Assembly (NCBI RefSeq): GCF_000744095.1
Contig: NZ_JQLI01000001.1
Span: forward strand, 4,278,001 to 4,342,000
Reading direction: 5' to 3'
DNA: 64,000 nucleotides
Origin: Cupriavidus necator A5-1
GTDB lineage: Bacteria; Pseudomonadota; Gammaproteobacteria; Burkholderiales; Burkholderiaceae
The position numbers and the translations under genes are program-made. Below, one piece after another: positions 26,097-33,666 of this stretch. The notes beneath the pieces are model-generated. The model was not told the origin of the DNA. It ran no database searches and saw only the letters and a list, made by a program, of their open reading frames with translations. The number at the start of each line of letters is the position of its first letter. The stretch's first letter is position 1.

Positions 26097-26730
26097 GGCG
26101 ATCTCCTCGCGAAGCGGGCAGGCACCCAAGCCGATACTGCACCCACGATGCACTGATCGTAGGAACGCCGGCTGAAAAGCTCGGTGCGCTGACACACATT
26201 GCTTTCGAGCGGAGATGCTCCAACACTGCCGGAGCGAGGCAGTACGGCGCGGACCGCGGCCCATCTCCTCCATCAGAAGGAGATGGGCCATCTGGACGAT
26301 GCCGCTGCCAGGGCAAGGCTGTAATCTGCGGAAACACACCGCCGGCACGGCAACATGTCTGGTCAGCGAGTCGAGCATAGGCAATGGCTCGGGAGACCGA
26401 AATGGCAGGATGCCCGGCAGTGTGCGGGGGACAACAGTGAGCGCGGCGGTGGCGCTGCCAGAATGCTTAGAATCGGGGCAGGCAATCGGGCGATGGCGCA
26501 ATGCGCAACCGGGGGGCTGGGCTTTCAGAACCAGGGGCGCTATCAAGGCGCCTCCTGCAAGGCAGGTGGCCAAGGACAACGAGATTTGTACTGCAGGGCC
26601 GCGCAACGACGCCTGATTGATTACTTATATAAGGGGTTCCAACGAAGACCGGCAGGACCGGCAGGCCGGACGTTACACCCAGGCCATGCCGGCGACGACT
26701 TTACCGATCTTCTTTTCGGAGAAACCTGGC
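26097..26730. promoter_or_regulatory. Divergent wza/wzx control region
   Basis: About 630 bp without a convincing gene. It contains a perfect 12-bp stem-loop, GGCCCATCTCCT (26258-26269) with AGGAGATGGGCC (26278-26289), no T-run, which would fold in the wza leader. It also has a CTTATATAAG palindrome at 26626-26635 in an AT-rich pocket, plausible as the wzx promoter. Both hint at regulation of the island; no consensus promoter is certain. Confidence 0.5.
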
Positions 26731-27984
26731 ATGCGTATGCAGATCGCCCGCAATGTGCTCTGGCTGGTCCTGGAGCGAGGCCTTCAGGTGGTGTTCGGCA
26801 TCGTGAGCGTGGCCCTGATCGCACGCGCTGTCGGCCCCGAAGGCTTCGCGGAGTTCCAGTACGCACAGTCACTGGTGCTGATTGCATCAGCGTTCGCACT
26901 TATCTGCGGCAACGAAGTGGTCATCCCGCGCCTTGTCGCCGACCAGGCGCCGGCCGCGCAGCACAGGCTGCTGGCCCATGTGTTCGGCTTGCGCGAGCTT
27001 GCCGCGGTGCTGGGCTATGTGCTGCTCGTGATGGTCGTGGCGATGACGGAAGACGACCAGGTCATTGTCGTGATCGTCATCATCGTGGGCATCCCCATGC
27101 TGTTCCGCGAACCGTTCGGCGCGGTCCGCTCATGGCTGCAGGCGCGTACTGACAGCCGCCCAGGCGTGATTTTCAGCATGGTCGGCCTTGCCTTCCGGAT
27201 GGTTGCGGTTGGGGCGCTTTACCTGGCAGGCACGGACTCCGCCCCGGACTATGCCTGGGTGGTCGCCGTGGAGTCCCTGCTGTTTGCCGTGCTGCTTGCC
27301 CGCTACTACCGCAAGCGCAGCCCCCGCGTTGCGGTGCAGTTTGACTGGTCGCTCGCCCGGACACTGCTGCGTGATGGCACGGTGTTCTGGATGAGCATGA
27401 TGCTCATGCTCTGCGCGAAGCGCATCGATCAACTGCTGCTCAAGCCGCACATTTCCCTCTTCGAGCTGGGCGGCTATGCAGCCTGCATGCAGGTTCTGGA
27501 CAACTTCATGATGCTCAGCGCGATCGTCGCGAGCTCGCTGGCACCGCTGATGATCTACGCGCAACCGAGCCTGGCACTGGTACGGCGCAACGTGATGTAC
27601 GTTGCCGCCGGCATGGTCGCGATGGGGGTGTTGGGAGGCGCGCTGCTGGCCTACTGCGCGCCGTGGATCATCGCCCTGATTTACGGCGATCACTATGACG
27701 CTGCGGCAAGCCTGCTGCGGCTTTCCGCGATGGCATCCGGGCTGGTGTTCGCCGATGCGGCACTGTCGCTGCTGGTGATCTATCTGCGCAAGCCGAACTG
27801 GCTGGTGGAGAAATGGCTCCTGGTGCTTCTCACCATGGTCGTGGTGGACCTCATCGCGATTCCGAACTACGGTGCCCGGGGCGCGGTTTATGGCTATATC
27901 GCTGGCAATGCGGTGGCCGTGATTGCCGGCATCGGGTTCTTCCTCCGGTCCCGCGAGCCGGACGCGGTGGAGCAGGCGGCGTGA
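26731..27984 (+). CDS. wzx: Polysaccharide flippase, Wzx/O-antigen transporter type
   Basis: 417 residues from ATG 26731 with GGAGA 8 bases upstream; ATG 26686 is a less likely start. Around 12-14 hydrophobic segments cover the protein; the N-terminus (NVLWLVLERGLQVVFGIVSVALIARAVGPEGF, residues 6-37, split here by context) is typical of MATE/MOP-superfamily polysaccharide transporters. It moves undecaprenyl-linked repeat units across the inner membrane. The polymerase-like gene follows 45 bp later on the same strand, giving the wzx-wzy pair of a Wzx/Wzy-dependent pathway. Confidence 0.88.
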   Translation: MRMQIARNVLWLVLERGLQVVFGIVSVALIARAVGPEGFAEFQYAQSLVLIASAFALICGNEVVIPRLVADQAPAAQHRLLAHVFGLRELAAVLGYVLLVMVVAMTEDDQVIVVIVIIVGIPMLFREPFGAVRSWLQARTDSRPGVIFSMVGLAFRMVAVGALYLAGTDSAPDYAWVVAVESLLFAVLLARYYRKRSPRVAVQFDWSLARTLLRDGTVFWMSMMLMLCAKRIDQLLLKPHISLFELGGYAACMQVLDNFMMLSAIVASSLAPLMIYAQPSLALVRRNVMYVAAGMVAMGVLGGALLAYCAPWIIALIYGDHYDAAASLLRLSAMASGLVFADAALSLLVIYLRKPNWLVEKWLLVLLTMVVVDLIAIPNYGARGAVYGYIAGNAVAVIAGIGFFLRSREPDAVEQAA

Positions 27985-28029
27985 CCGCGGCGCGCCTGCA
28001 GTGGCCAACTCTTGCTTAGGGCTTTGACC

Positions 28030-29211
28030 ATGGAATACGCATCTTCCGCGTGGCATGTACTCAGCGCGACACTCGTGCTGCTGATCGGCGCGCAAGTGAC
28101 GGTGAGCATGGGCCGCAAGTTCGGCACCCGGCCGAAATGGGGGCTCTTGCTCTATGCCTGGCACACTATCTTCTGCATCTTCTACGCGAAGCTGGTGATG
28201 GAGACCGGGGGAGACGCAGCGGACTACTTCGAGGCTTCGCTGTTGCCGTCACCGGAGTTCTCCATCGGCACGCGCGCCGTGAGCTACTTCACGCATATCT
28301 TCTCGAGCTACCTCGGCTTCTCATACCTGGGCGTGTTTTTTGTCTTCAACATCTTCGGGACGATCGGCCTGCTGGCATTCGACGCGGTGCTGCGGACGGT
28401 GACCCGCGGCAGGAGCCGGTTTCTGCGGGGCCTGGCCATGGTGATGGTGTTGTTGCCCTCGATCAGCTTCTGGAGCGCCGCCATCGGCAAGGATTCGGTT
28501 GCCTTCATGGCGACCAGCCTTGCGCTGTGGGCAAGCTTGTCCATGCCGCGCCGCAGCTGGCTCATGATCATCGCCATCACCTGCATGTTCCTGGTGCGGC
28601 CGCACATCGCGGCGGTGATGATCCTGTCGCTCGCGGCCGCGATGGTGATCTCGGCAAAGATGCCCTGGAAGTGGCGGGTCGCGCTGGTCAGCGTGGCAAT
28701 GGCCGCAACCGCGGCCATCGTGCCGTTCACCATGCAGTACGCAGGCTTGGGCGAGGCGCAGGACGCTGCCACCATCGAGGCCTACGTCGAAACGCGCCAG
28801 GGCTACAACCAGCAGGGCGGGGGCGGAATCGACATCGCCAGCATGTCGCTGCCGATGCAGCTCTTCACTTATGTCTTCCGGCCTTTGCCGCACGAGGCGA
28901 ACGGCATCTTCGGCTTGGCGGCGTCGCTGGACAACGTGCTGCTGTTGCTGCTCGCCGTGCGTGGTGTCTGGGGCATGATCCACCGGCGGGGCAGCCGCGT
29001 GGTGCTGAAGAGCGCGGCGTTTCTCTGGATCTACTGTCTCGGCACCTGGCTGATCCTGGCGCCGATGACGGCGAACCTGGGCATCTCCGTGCGGCAGAAG
29101 TGGATGTTCGTGCCGATGCTGGTCTGCCTGCTGATCTGCAGCATCAGGGAGAGGCAGGTCAGGCGCCGCGCTCCGGCGGCAGAGTACCGGCCGCGGAGTT
29201 CCAGCTGCTGA
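28030..29211 (+). CDS. Wzy/EpsG-like polysaccharide polymerase (predicted)
   Basis: 393 residues with about ten predicted membrane helices and a large loop near 235-275 (a polar stretch containing QGYNQQGGGG), the usual build of Wzy-type polymerases, which have little sequence conservation. The charged motif WSAAIGKDS (about residue 155) recurs in EpsG-like proteins. The ATG at 28030 has AGGG upstream; the TTG at 28012 is less likely. It follows wzx on the same strand. Its stop codon lies in the first unit of a 14-bp tandem repeat, and a decayed copy of its 3' end lies about 380 bp downstream. Confidence 0.78.
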   Translation: MEYASSAWHVLSATLVLLIGAQVTVSMGRKFGTRPKWGLLLYAWHTIFCIFYAKLVMETGGDAADYFEASLLPSPEFSIGTRAVSYFTHIFSSYLGFSYLGVFFVFNIFGTIGLLAFDAVLRTVTRGRSRFLRGLAMVMVLLPSISFWSAAIGKDSVAFMATSLALWASLSMPRRSWLMIIAITCMFLVRPHIAAVMILSLAAAMVISAKMPWKWRVALVSVAMAATAAIVPFTMQYAGLGEAQDAATIEAYVETRQGYNQQGGGGIDIASMSLPMQLFTYVFRPLPHEANGIFGLAASLDNVLLLLLAVRGVWGMIHRRGSRVVLKSAAFLWIYCLGTWLILAPMTANLGISVRQKWMFVPMLVCLLICSIRERQVRRRAPAAEYRPRSSSC

Positions 29212-29276
29212 ATACCAGCCGCTGAATACCAGCCGCTGAATACCAGCCGCTGAATACCAGCCGCTGAATACCAGCC
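29207..29276. repeat. Five perfect tandem copies of a 14-bp unit at the wzy stop codon
   Basis: The unit GCTGAATACCAGCC is repeated head to tail at 29207, 29221, 29235, 29249 and 29263 with no mismatch. The wzy stop TGA (29209-29211) is in the first unit, and every unit repeats TGA. The period is not a multiple of 3. Perfect identity implies recent slippage; copy-number changes would not alter the protein. Confidence 0.95.
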
Positions 29277-29477
29277 GCCAGGTCCGCCGGCGGCGACACC
29301 AGCGGGCCCTCCCTGACCAGCGCCGCCGTCCACGGCCCTGCGCCGCAATTCTCGCCGATTGGCGGGACCCGTTTTCCCACGCCTGGTTCCGTGCCCGTGG
29401 AGCGTTCCCGCTTCTGCGCGTAGCCGCCTGCGTACCGCCTGGCCCGCGAGTATCGCTCCAGGCCTGGCCGCACGTGG

Positions 29478-29545
29478 CGAACGGATGTTCGTGCCGATGT
29501 TGGACTGTCTGCTGATCTGCCTGGGCCTGCGTACCCGCCGCCAGT
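29478..29545 (+). pseudogene. Remnant duplicate of the wzy 3' end
   Basis: The stretch beginning GGATGTTCGTGCCGATG (about 29483) matches 29101-29145 inside wzy, encoding RMFVPMLDCLLICLGLR against KWMFVPMLVCLLICSIR. It continues into unrelated sequence. It is a leftover of a duplication or of a lost second polymerase gene; the surrounding 29277-29637 has no intact gene. Confidence 0.6.
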
Positions 29546-29637
29546 CACCGGATCGGCGCTGCGCCCGGCGACTGGCATGCTCCCTTTGCTCGTCCCGCTC
29601 CGGACTGGAGGCGGCTGCGCACGCTCCGTCCCGCAAG

Positions 29638-30720
29638 TCAGGTGCTGGCCAACTTCTTGGCGCGCAGCGCCTTCCCACCAATCCGGCGATTGATATAGGC
29701 GCGCATCGGCTTCTCGATGGCGAGATGAAGCAGGATGGCGATGCTGACAGTCAGCGCCAACAGCAACGCTGCCTGCACTACCCCTGGCAGGGTGGCCACG
29801 ATCGCCAACCGGCCCCGCGCGAATTCGAACAGGTATTGGGGAATGCGCTGCACGATGTAGATGCAGTAGGAGACTTCACCGAGGAACACCAGGCTGCGCA
29901 GCGAAAACAAGCGGGTCAGTACATCCTTCTCGTAGGAGAGGAAGAACACCAGCCCGGCCGCGCCGGCCACGAACAGGACATCCAGGCCCAATCCGACGCC
30001 GAGCACGCAGACGCATAGCGCCAGTATGCCGCCGGCGGCGAAACCCTCATGGCCCGGCATCGCTTCCCGGAGCCGGCAGAGCAGGACCCCCAACAGGAAT
30101 TCGGGGACCAGCCGCGCCACGCCGCCGCTCAGCGACAGGTGATCGGGCGAGGTGGCTTCCACTACCGCCAGCGCCGCCAGGGCCATGCCGCCGGCCAGCA
30201 GGATGCGGGTCCTGTTCAGCCGCGGCGCTACCAGAAGGAAGAGAGGGAAGAATACATAGGCGAACCACTCGGCGCTGACTGACCAGCCGACGTCATTCCA
30301 TCCGCTCGCGCCCGCGTAGCGCCACGCGCTCAGCATCAGCATTTCCCGCAGGAAGCTGACCGCGGTATAGCCGCCAGTGCCTACGTTGTGCGTGTGCAGG
30401 AGCAGATCGCGTGCGATCACGGCGAGCCCGAAGGCGAGCAGGCAGACGAGGTAGACCGGGTAGATGCGGGCGATTCGAGCCACGATGAACCTCTGCCACC
30501 GTATCTCCTTGCCCGGTGCCGGATCGTAGTTGTAGGCGAGGATGAAGCCGCTGAGGATAAAGAAGCCGTCGACGCCCAGGTAGCCGTGGTCGAACAAGGT
30601 GCTGGTGAAGCCGATGTTGAAGAACGCGCCTTCCGGTCCGTAGACATGGAACCAGTGCCTGCACAGCACCCATAAGGCCAGGAACAGCCGCAGGCTCGTA
30701 AGAGGTTTGAATTGTCTCAT
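29638..30720 (-). CDS. Acyltransferase family 3 (OafA-like O-acyltransferase)
   Basis: 360 residues with about ten membrane helices. The family signature is present: SLRLFLALWVLCRHWFH near the N-terminus with the catalytic His, GYLGVDGFFILSGFILAYNY, and later WSVSAEWFAYVFFPL. The start ATG at 30720 has AGGAG upstream; the longer frame lacks support. Family members transfer acetyl or other short acyl groups to sugars across the inner membrane, so it likely acylates the exopolysaccharide. It is the third gene of a leftward run with the FAD oxidoreductase and ATP-grasp genes (96-bp gap). Confidence 0.9.
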   Translation of the reverse strand: MRQFKPLTSLRLFLALWVLCRHWFHVYGPEGAFFNIGFTSTLFDHGYLGVDGFFILSGFILAYNYDPAPGKEIRWQRFIVARIARIYPVYLVCLLAFGLAVIARDLLLHTHNVGTGGYTAVSFLREMLMLSAWRYAGASGWNDVGWSVSAEWFAYVFFPLFLLVAPRLNRTRILLAGGMALAALAVVEATSPDHLSLSGGVARLVPEFLLGVLLCRLREAMPGHEGFAAGGILALCVCVLGVGLGLDVLFVAGAAGLVFFLSYEKDVLTRLFSLRSLVFLGEVSYCIYIVQRIPQYLFEFARGRLAIVATLPGVVQAALLLALTVSIAILLHLAIEKPMRAYINRRIGGKALRAKKLAST

Positions 30721-30816
30721 TGCAGGGCTCCTGTGCTCTCGATGCCAAGACCGCGAGTACCCGGTCGAGGGTGCCATGGAACGGGCCATGGCAGGGTTGT
30801 GCGGGACCAGCCTGTC

Positions 30817-32130
30817 CTATTCGGCCGGGAGTTTCGCTTCCTGGAAAGCCGCCGGCGGGTGCGTCAACGCGCCGGGGCTGCCTTCGGCACGGGTCTGTGG
30901 CACGCCAAGCGGCTCGACGAGGCGGCTGCCATCCTCCCCGGCATGGCAACGGCTGACATGTTGCGCAATGCGCGGCGCGGCATACTTGGCTCCGTAGACG
31001 AAGCGCAGTACCGGGCCGAAGCTCATCGCAGCCGCGGGTCCGGTGACGTAGAGGCCCGGCACATGGGATTCGAAGTTGCGCGACACGTCGGGCCAGCCAT
31101 CGACGAGCGAGAGCCCGGCGACGATCTCCGGCGACAGGAAGGGATGCCTTGCCAAATCGACCCTGAAGCCGGTGGCGACGACAACGTGGTCGCCGGTGAC
31201 GGTTGGCGGGCCGCTCTCACCGCTCACCTCCAGCACCACCTCGCCGTTGCGGACCGTGCCATGCCGGACGGAGGTCTGCATCCGGATGTCGACCTTGCCG
31301 ACCACGCGGTCGCGCAGCCACCACGCGCCTGAGGGGCCGAACGAAGTCTCGGCGATACGTTTGCGCAGCCGCTGCCCGACCGCCCGGAACAGATACGGGA
31401 ATTCCGACAGGACGTATGGATACCAGCCCTGGGCCAGCCCGCCCTCGGGACTGAGCACCCGCGAGATCAGGCTGCGGTCGATCTCCGGATCCTTGTTCCA
31501 GGAAATGATGTTGTCGCGGACCAGCACACGGACATGTGCGCCCAGCTCGTTGAACAGCGCCGCCAGGCCGAGGGCCGACTGCCCCCCGCCGATGATCACG
31601 ACGCGCTTGCCTCGCGCCCACATCAGGTTGCCGATCTCCCCGGAGTGCAGGACATGCGGCCTGGGCAGCCCTTGCAGGGAGGGCGGCATGTGCTCGAACC
31701 CCTTGAGCCCGAGGGCAATTACCGCACGCCGCGCGAGCAGCGCGCCCCCGTCGCTCAGGGACAGGCGGAAGCCGCCGTCCTGGCGGCGCAGCTCCGTGAC
31801 TCCCACCGGGCGCACGTGGCTGACCAGCTGCGACTGGAACCAGAGCCCGTACTCGACAAACCTTTCCAGCGGCAAGCGCATGCCGATCGGGGCATACGGC
31901 AGGTGCATGCGGCGGCTGTAATCCTCCAGCCTGTAGCCGGCGTGGGGCGCATACAGGTCCGAGGCGAAGGCCTCGGAGCGCATCAGCATCCCGGGCGGCA
32001 TGAAATTGCGCCAGGCAAGCATCGGCTCGCCGAGCACCTGGTGGGGCACGCCAAGATGGCTGAGGTGGGCCGAGATCGACAGTCCATACGGGCCGGCCCC
32101 GATAATCGCGGTATCCGTGGTCGAGATCAT
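30817..32130 (-). CDS. FAD/NAD(P)-dependent oxidoreductase (flavin monooxygenase-like)
   Basis: 437 residues. The N-terminal dinucleotide fold AIIGAGPYGLSISAHL binds FAD; a second fold at about 175-190 (RVVIIGGGQSALGLAAL) binds NAD(P)H; the VVATGF motif near 320 is typical of flavin monooxygenases and related reductases. The start ATG at 32130 overlaps the stop of the upstream ATP-grasp gene by 4 bp and has AGGAA. Strict coupling to a carboxylate ligase inside a polysaccharide locus is unusual. The substrate is unknown; oxidation of an N-acyl or amino-acid decoration is one idea. Confidence 0.82.
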   Translation of the reverse strand: MISTTDTAIIGAGPYGLSISAHLSHLGVPHQVLGEPMLAWRNFMPPGMLMRSEAFASDLYAPHAGYRLEDYSRRMHLPYAPIGMRLPLERFVEYGLWFQSQLVSHVRPVGVTELRRQDGGFRLSLSDGGALLARRAVIALGLKGFEHMPPSLQGLPRPHVLHSGEIGNLMWARGKRVVIIGGGQSALGLAALFNELGAHVRVLVRDNIISWNKDPEIDRSLISRVLSPEGGLAQGWYPYVLSEFPYLFRAVGQRLRKRIAETSFGPSGAWWLRDRVVGKVDIRMQTSVRHGTVRNGEVVLEVSGESGPPTVTGDHVVVATGFRVDLARHPFLSPEIVAGLSLVDGWPDVSRNFESHVPGLYVTGPAAAMSFGPVLRFVYGAKYAAPRIAQHVSRCHAGEDGSRLVEPLGVPQTRAEGSPGALTHPPAAFQEAKLPAE

Positions 32131-33332
32131 TGCTGTTCCTGTTGGACCTGCTCGCGACGATTGGAGGAAAACCAGCCGTTCCACCGCTGACGCAAGCGTG
32201 TGAGGGGCGGGTTCAGGCAGTACTGATGGATGGCCGGAAGCGGGTCATCCCAGCGGAAATAGCCGTCGAAGGTTCGTGCGCCGGGCGCCATCAGCCCGGC
32301 CGGCGCCCCGCGGATGAACGTGGCGCGCCAGACTGCGCCAGGATTGGCGGGGGCCCCCGGCAAGTCGGGCAGCTCAAGTTCATGGCGATACGCCGCCAGC
32401 GGGATGTTGACCCCGCACAGTGTGGCGATTTCTTCCTGCCAGTCGATCCGCCCGACGGTCGGCTCGATCATCACGAAGCGCTGGTGGTTGTCGTCCCACT
32501 TGTACTCCATGCTGCCCATGCCGTCGAAGCCGGCACACCTGGCGAAGTCGAGCGTGATCCGCCCGAGTTCCGAGTGGGCTTCCGGCGCGCCGACGCAGAC
32601 GGCGGTGCTGCCGATGTCAGGCGGCCAGCAGGCCAGCTTCCTGCCCGTAAACACCGCTGCCGCCTTGCCATCCTTGCCGCGGTAGAAGAGGGTGAAATAG
32701 ATATTGCTCTGCGGGCCATTGATCCACTCCTGCGCCACGATGCCGCCGGGGGTGCGCAGCATGGCGCGGGCGTGGTCCTGCCCCTCGGCCAGCGATTCCA
32801 CGCGGATGGCGCGCTCCTTGTCCCCGCTCAGGGCCTGGCGCTTGTCGTCAGGTTTGATCACGCAGGGGAAGTGCAGGGAAGACAGCTGGGGCACGTCGAA
32901 CTGGCCGTTCAGGATGACCGTGCGGGGTACCGGGAAGTCATGGTCCTGCGCAAAGCGGTGGAAGGCGGCCTTGCTGCTGAGCATCCGCACGCCCTGCGCG
33001 GACGGCAGGCGGAACCGGTACCACAACGACAATTCCTCCCGCGCTTCCGAGACACTGTGGACGGCATCCTCGTCAGTGAGGTACAACACTGGCCGGTGCC
33101 CCAGCTGGCGCGCCAGCGCAACCATGTCGTCGATGAAGTTGCGCCCCACGAAGCTGCGAATGCCATGCCGGCGGGCATGGCGAGACCAAAGCGCTGGCGC
33201 GGCGTGCTTCGTTTCTGCCACGATGACGGGAATCCCCTGTCCTGACAGTGACCGCACCAGTCCAAGCCCGCCGAGTTCACCGCCGACGACTACCGCCGCG
33301 GGCATCTCTGCCGCATCGAGCCTGCTTTTCAT
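32127..33332 (-). CDS. ATP-grasp carboxylate-amine ligase-like protein
   Basis: 401 residues from ATG 33332, which has GGAG at a better distance than the ATG at 33335. The N-terminal pre-ATP-grasp fold starts AVVVGGELGGLGLVRSL; the ATP-grasp core has HFPCVIKPDD (about 165) and metal-binding FDGMGSMEYKWDD and FVMIEPTVGRIDWQ (about 290-315). It resembles D-aspartate ligase/carboxylate-amine ligases that join an amino group to an acyl-phosphate. Its 4-bp overlap with the flavoprotein gene and the perfect palindrome just upstream suggest a regulated unit. It may couple an amino acid to a sugar or an intermediate of this island (inference). Confidence 0.8.
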   Translation of the reverse strand: MKSRLDAAEMPAAVVVGGELGGLGLVRSLSGQGIPVIVAETKHAAPALWSRHARRHGIRSFVGRNFIDDMVALARQLGHRPVLYLTDEDAVHSVSEAREELSLWYRFRLPSAQGVRMLSSKAAFHRFAQDHDFPVPRTVILNGQFDVPQLSSLHFPCVIKPDDKRQALSGDKERAIRVESLAEGQDHARAMLRTPGGIVAQEWINGPQSNIYFTLFYRGKDGKAAAVFTGRKLACWPPDIGSTAVCVGAPEAHSELGRITLDFARCAGFDGMGSMEYKWDDNHQRFVMIEPTVGRIDWQEEIATLCGVNIPLAAYRHELELPDLPGAPANPGAVWRATFIRGAPAGLMAPGARTFDGYFRWDDPLPAIHQYCLNPPLTRLRQRWNGWFSSNRREQVQQEQQ

Positions 33333-33666
33333 CATGATCTCCAGGAGGGGATAAGCGCTGTACCGTACAGCGGGTGCGGAGAGGTTTAGCGGATTTTGGT
33401 CCGCGCGCTCATCGGCCAGCACACGCAAGGCGTTGGGCACCGGGTCGACAGTGCAAATCTAGTTCGACGCAAACGGGGCATCCGTACGGGGGCACACACA
33501 CGCCGGCTTCGCCACTGCATCGCGCCGCGATTTGCCTGCCGGCGGCCTCCTGCCTACTACCTACCGAAGCATGAAGGCAGCTACACCCTAAGGCTACTGT
33601 CGGCGCCGTGCATGATGGTGCTAAATACAGGGCAGAGGCGTTGCGCCCAATCGCCAAGGGGGAGAC
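33333..33666. promoter_or_regulatory. Divergent promoter region with a perfect palindrome
   Basis: The 17-bp palindrome CGCTGTACCGTACAGCG (arms of 8 bp around a central C) lies at 33356-33372, 24 bp ahead of the ATP-grasp gene. This looks like an operator of the leftward three-gene unit. It is not a LexA box (CTGT-N8-ACAG) since its core spacing is 5. The rest of the 334 bp shows no gene. Confidence 0.6.

Noticed and set aside
26097..26606. 170-residue N-terminal extension of Wza
   Set aside because: It has no signal peptide logic or homology; the GTG at 26096 with GAGGAG precedes a proper lipoprotein signal.
29207..29276. Phase-variable switch of the polymerase
   Set aside because: The stop codon is in the first unit, so unit number does not change the reading frame.
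33356..33372. LexA box
   Set aside because: CTGT and ACAG are separated by 5 bp instead of 8, and no SOS gene is near; kept only as an unknown operator.
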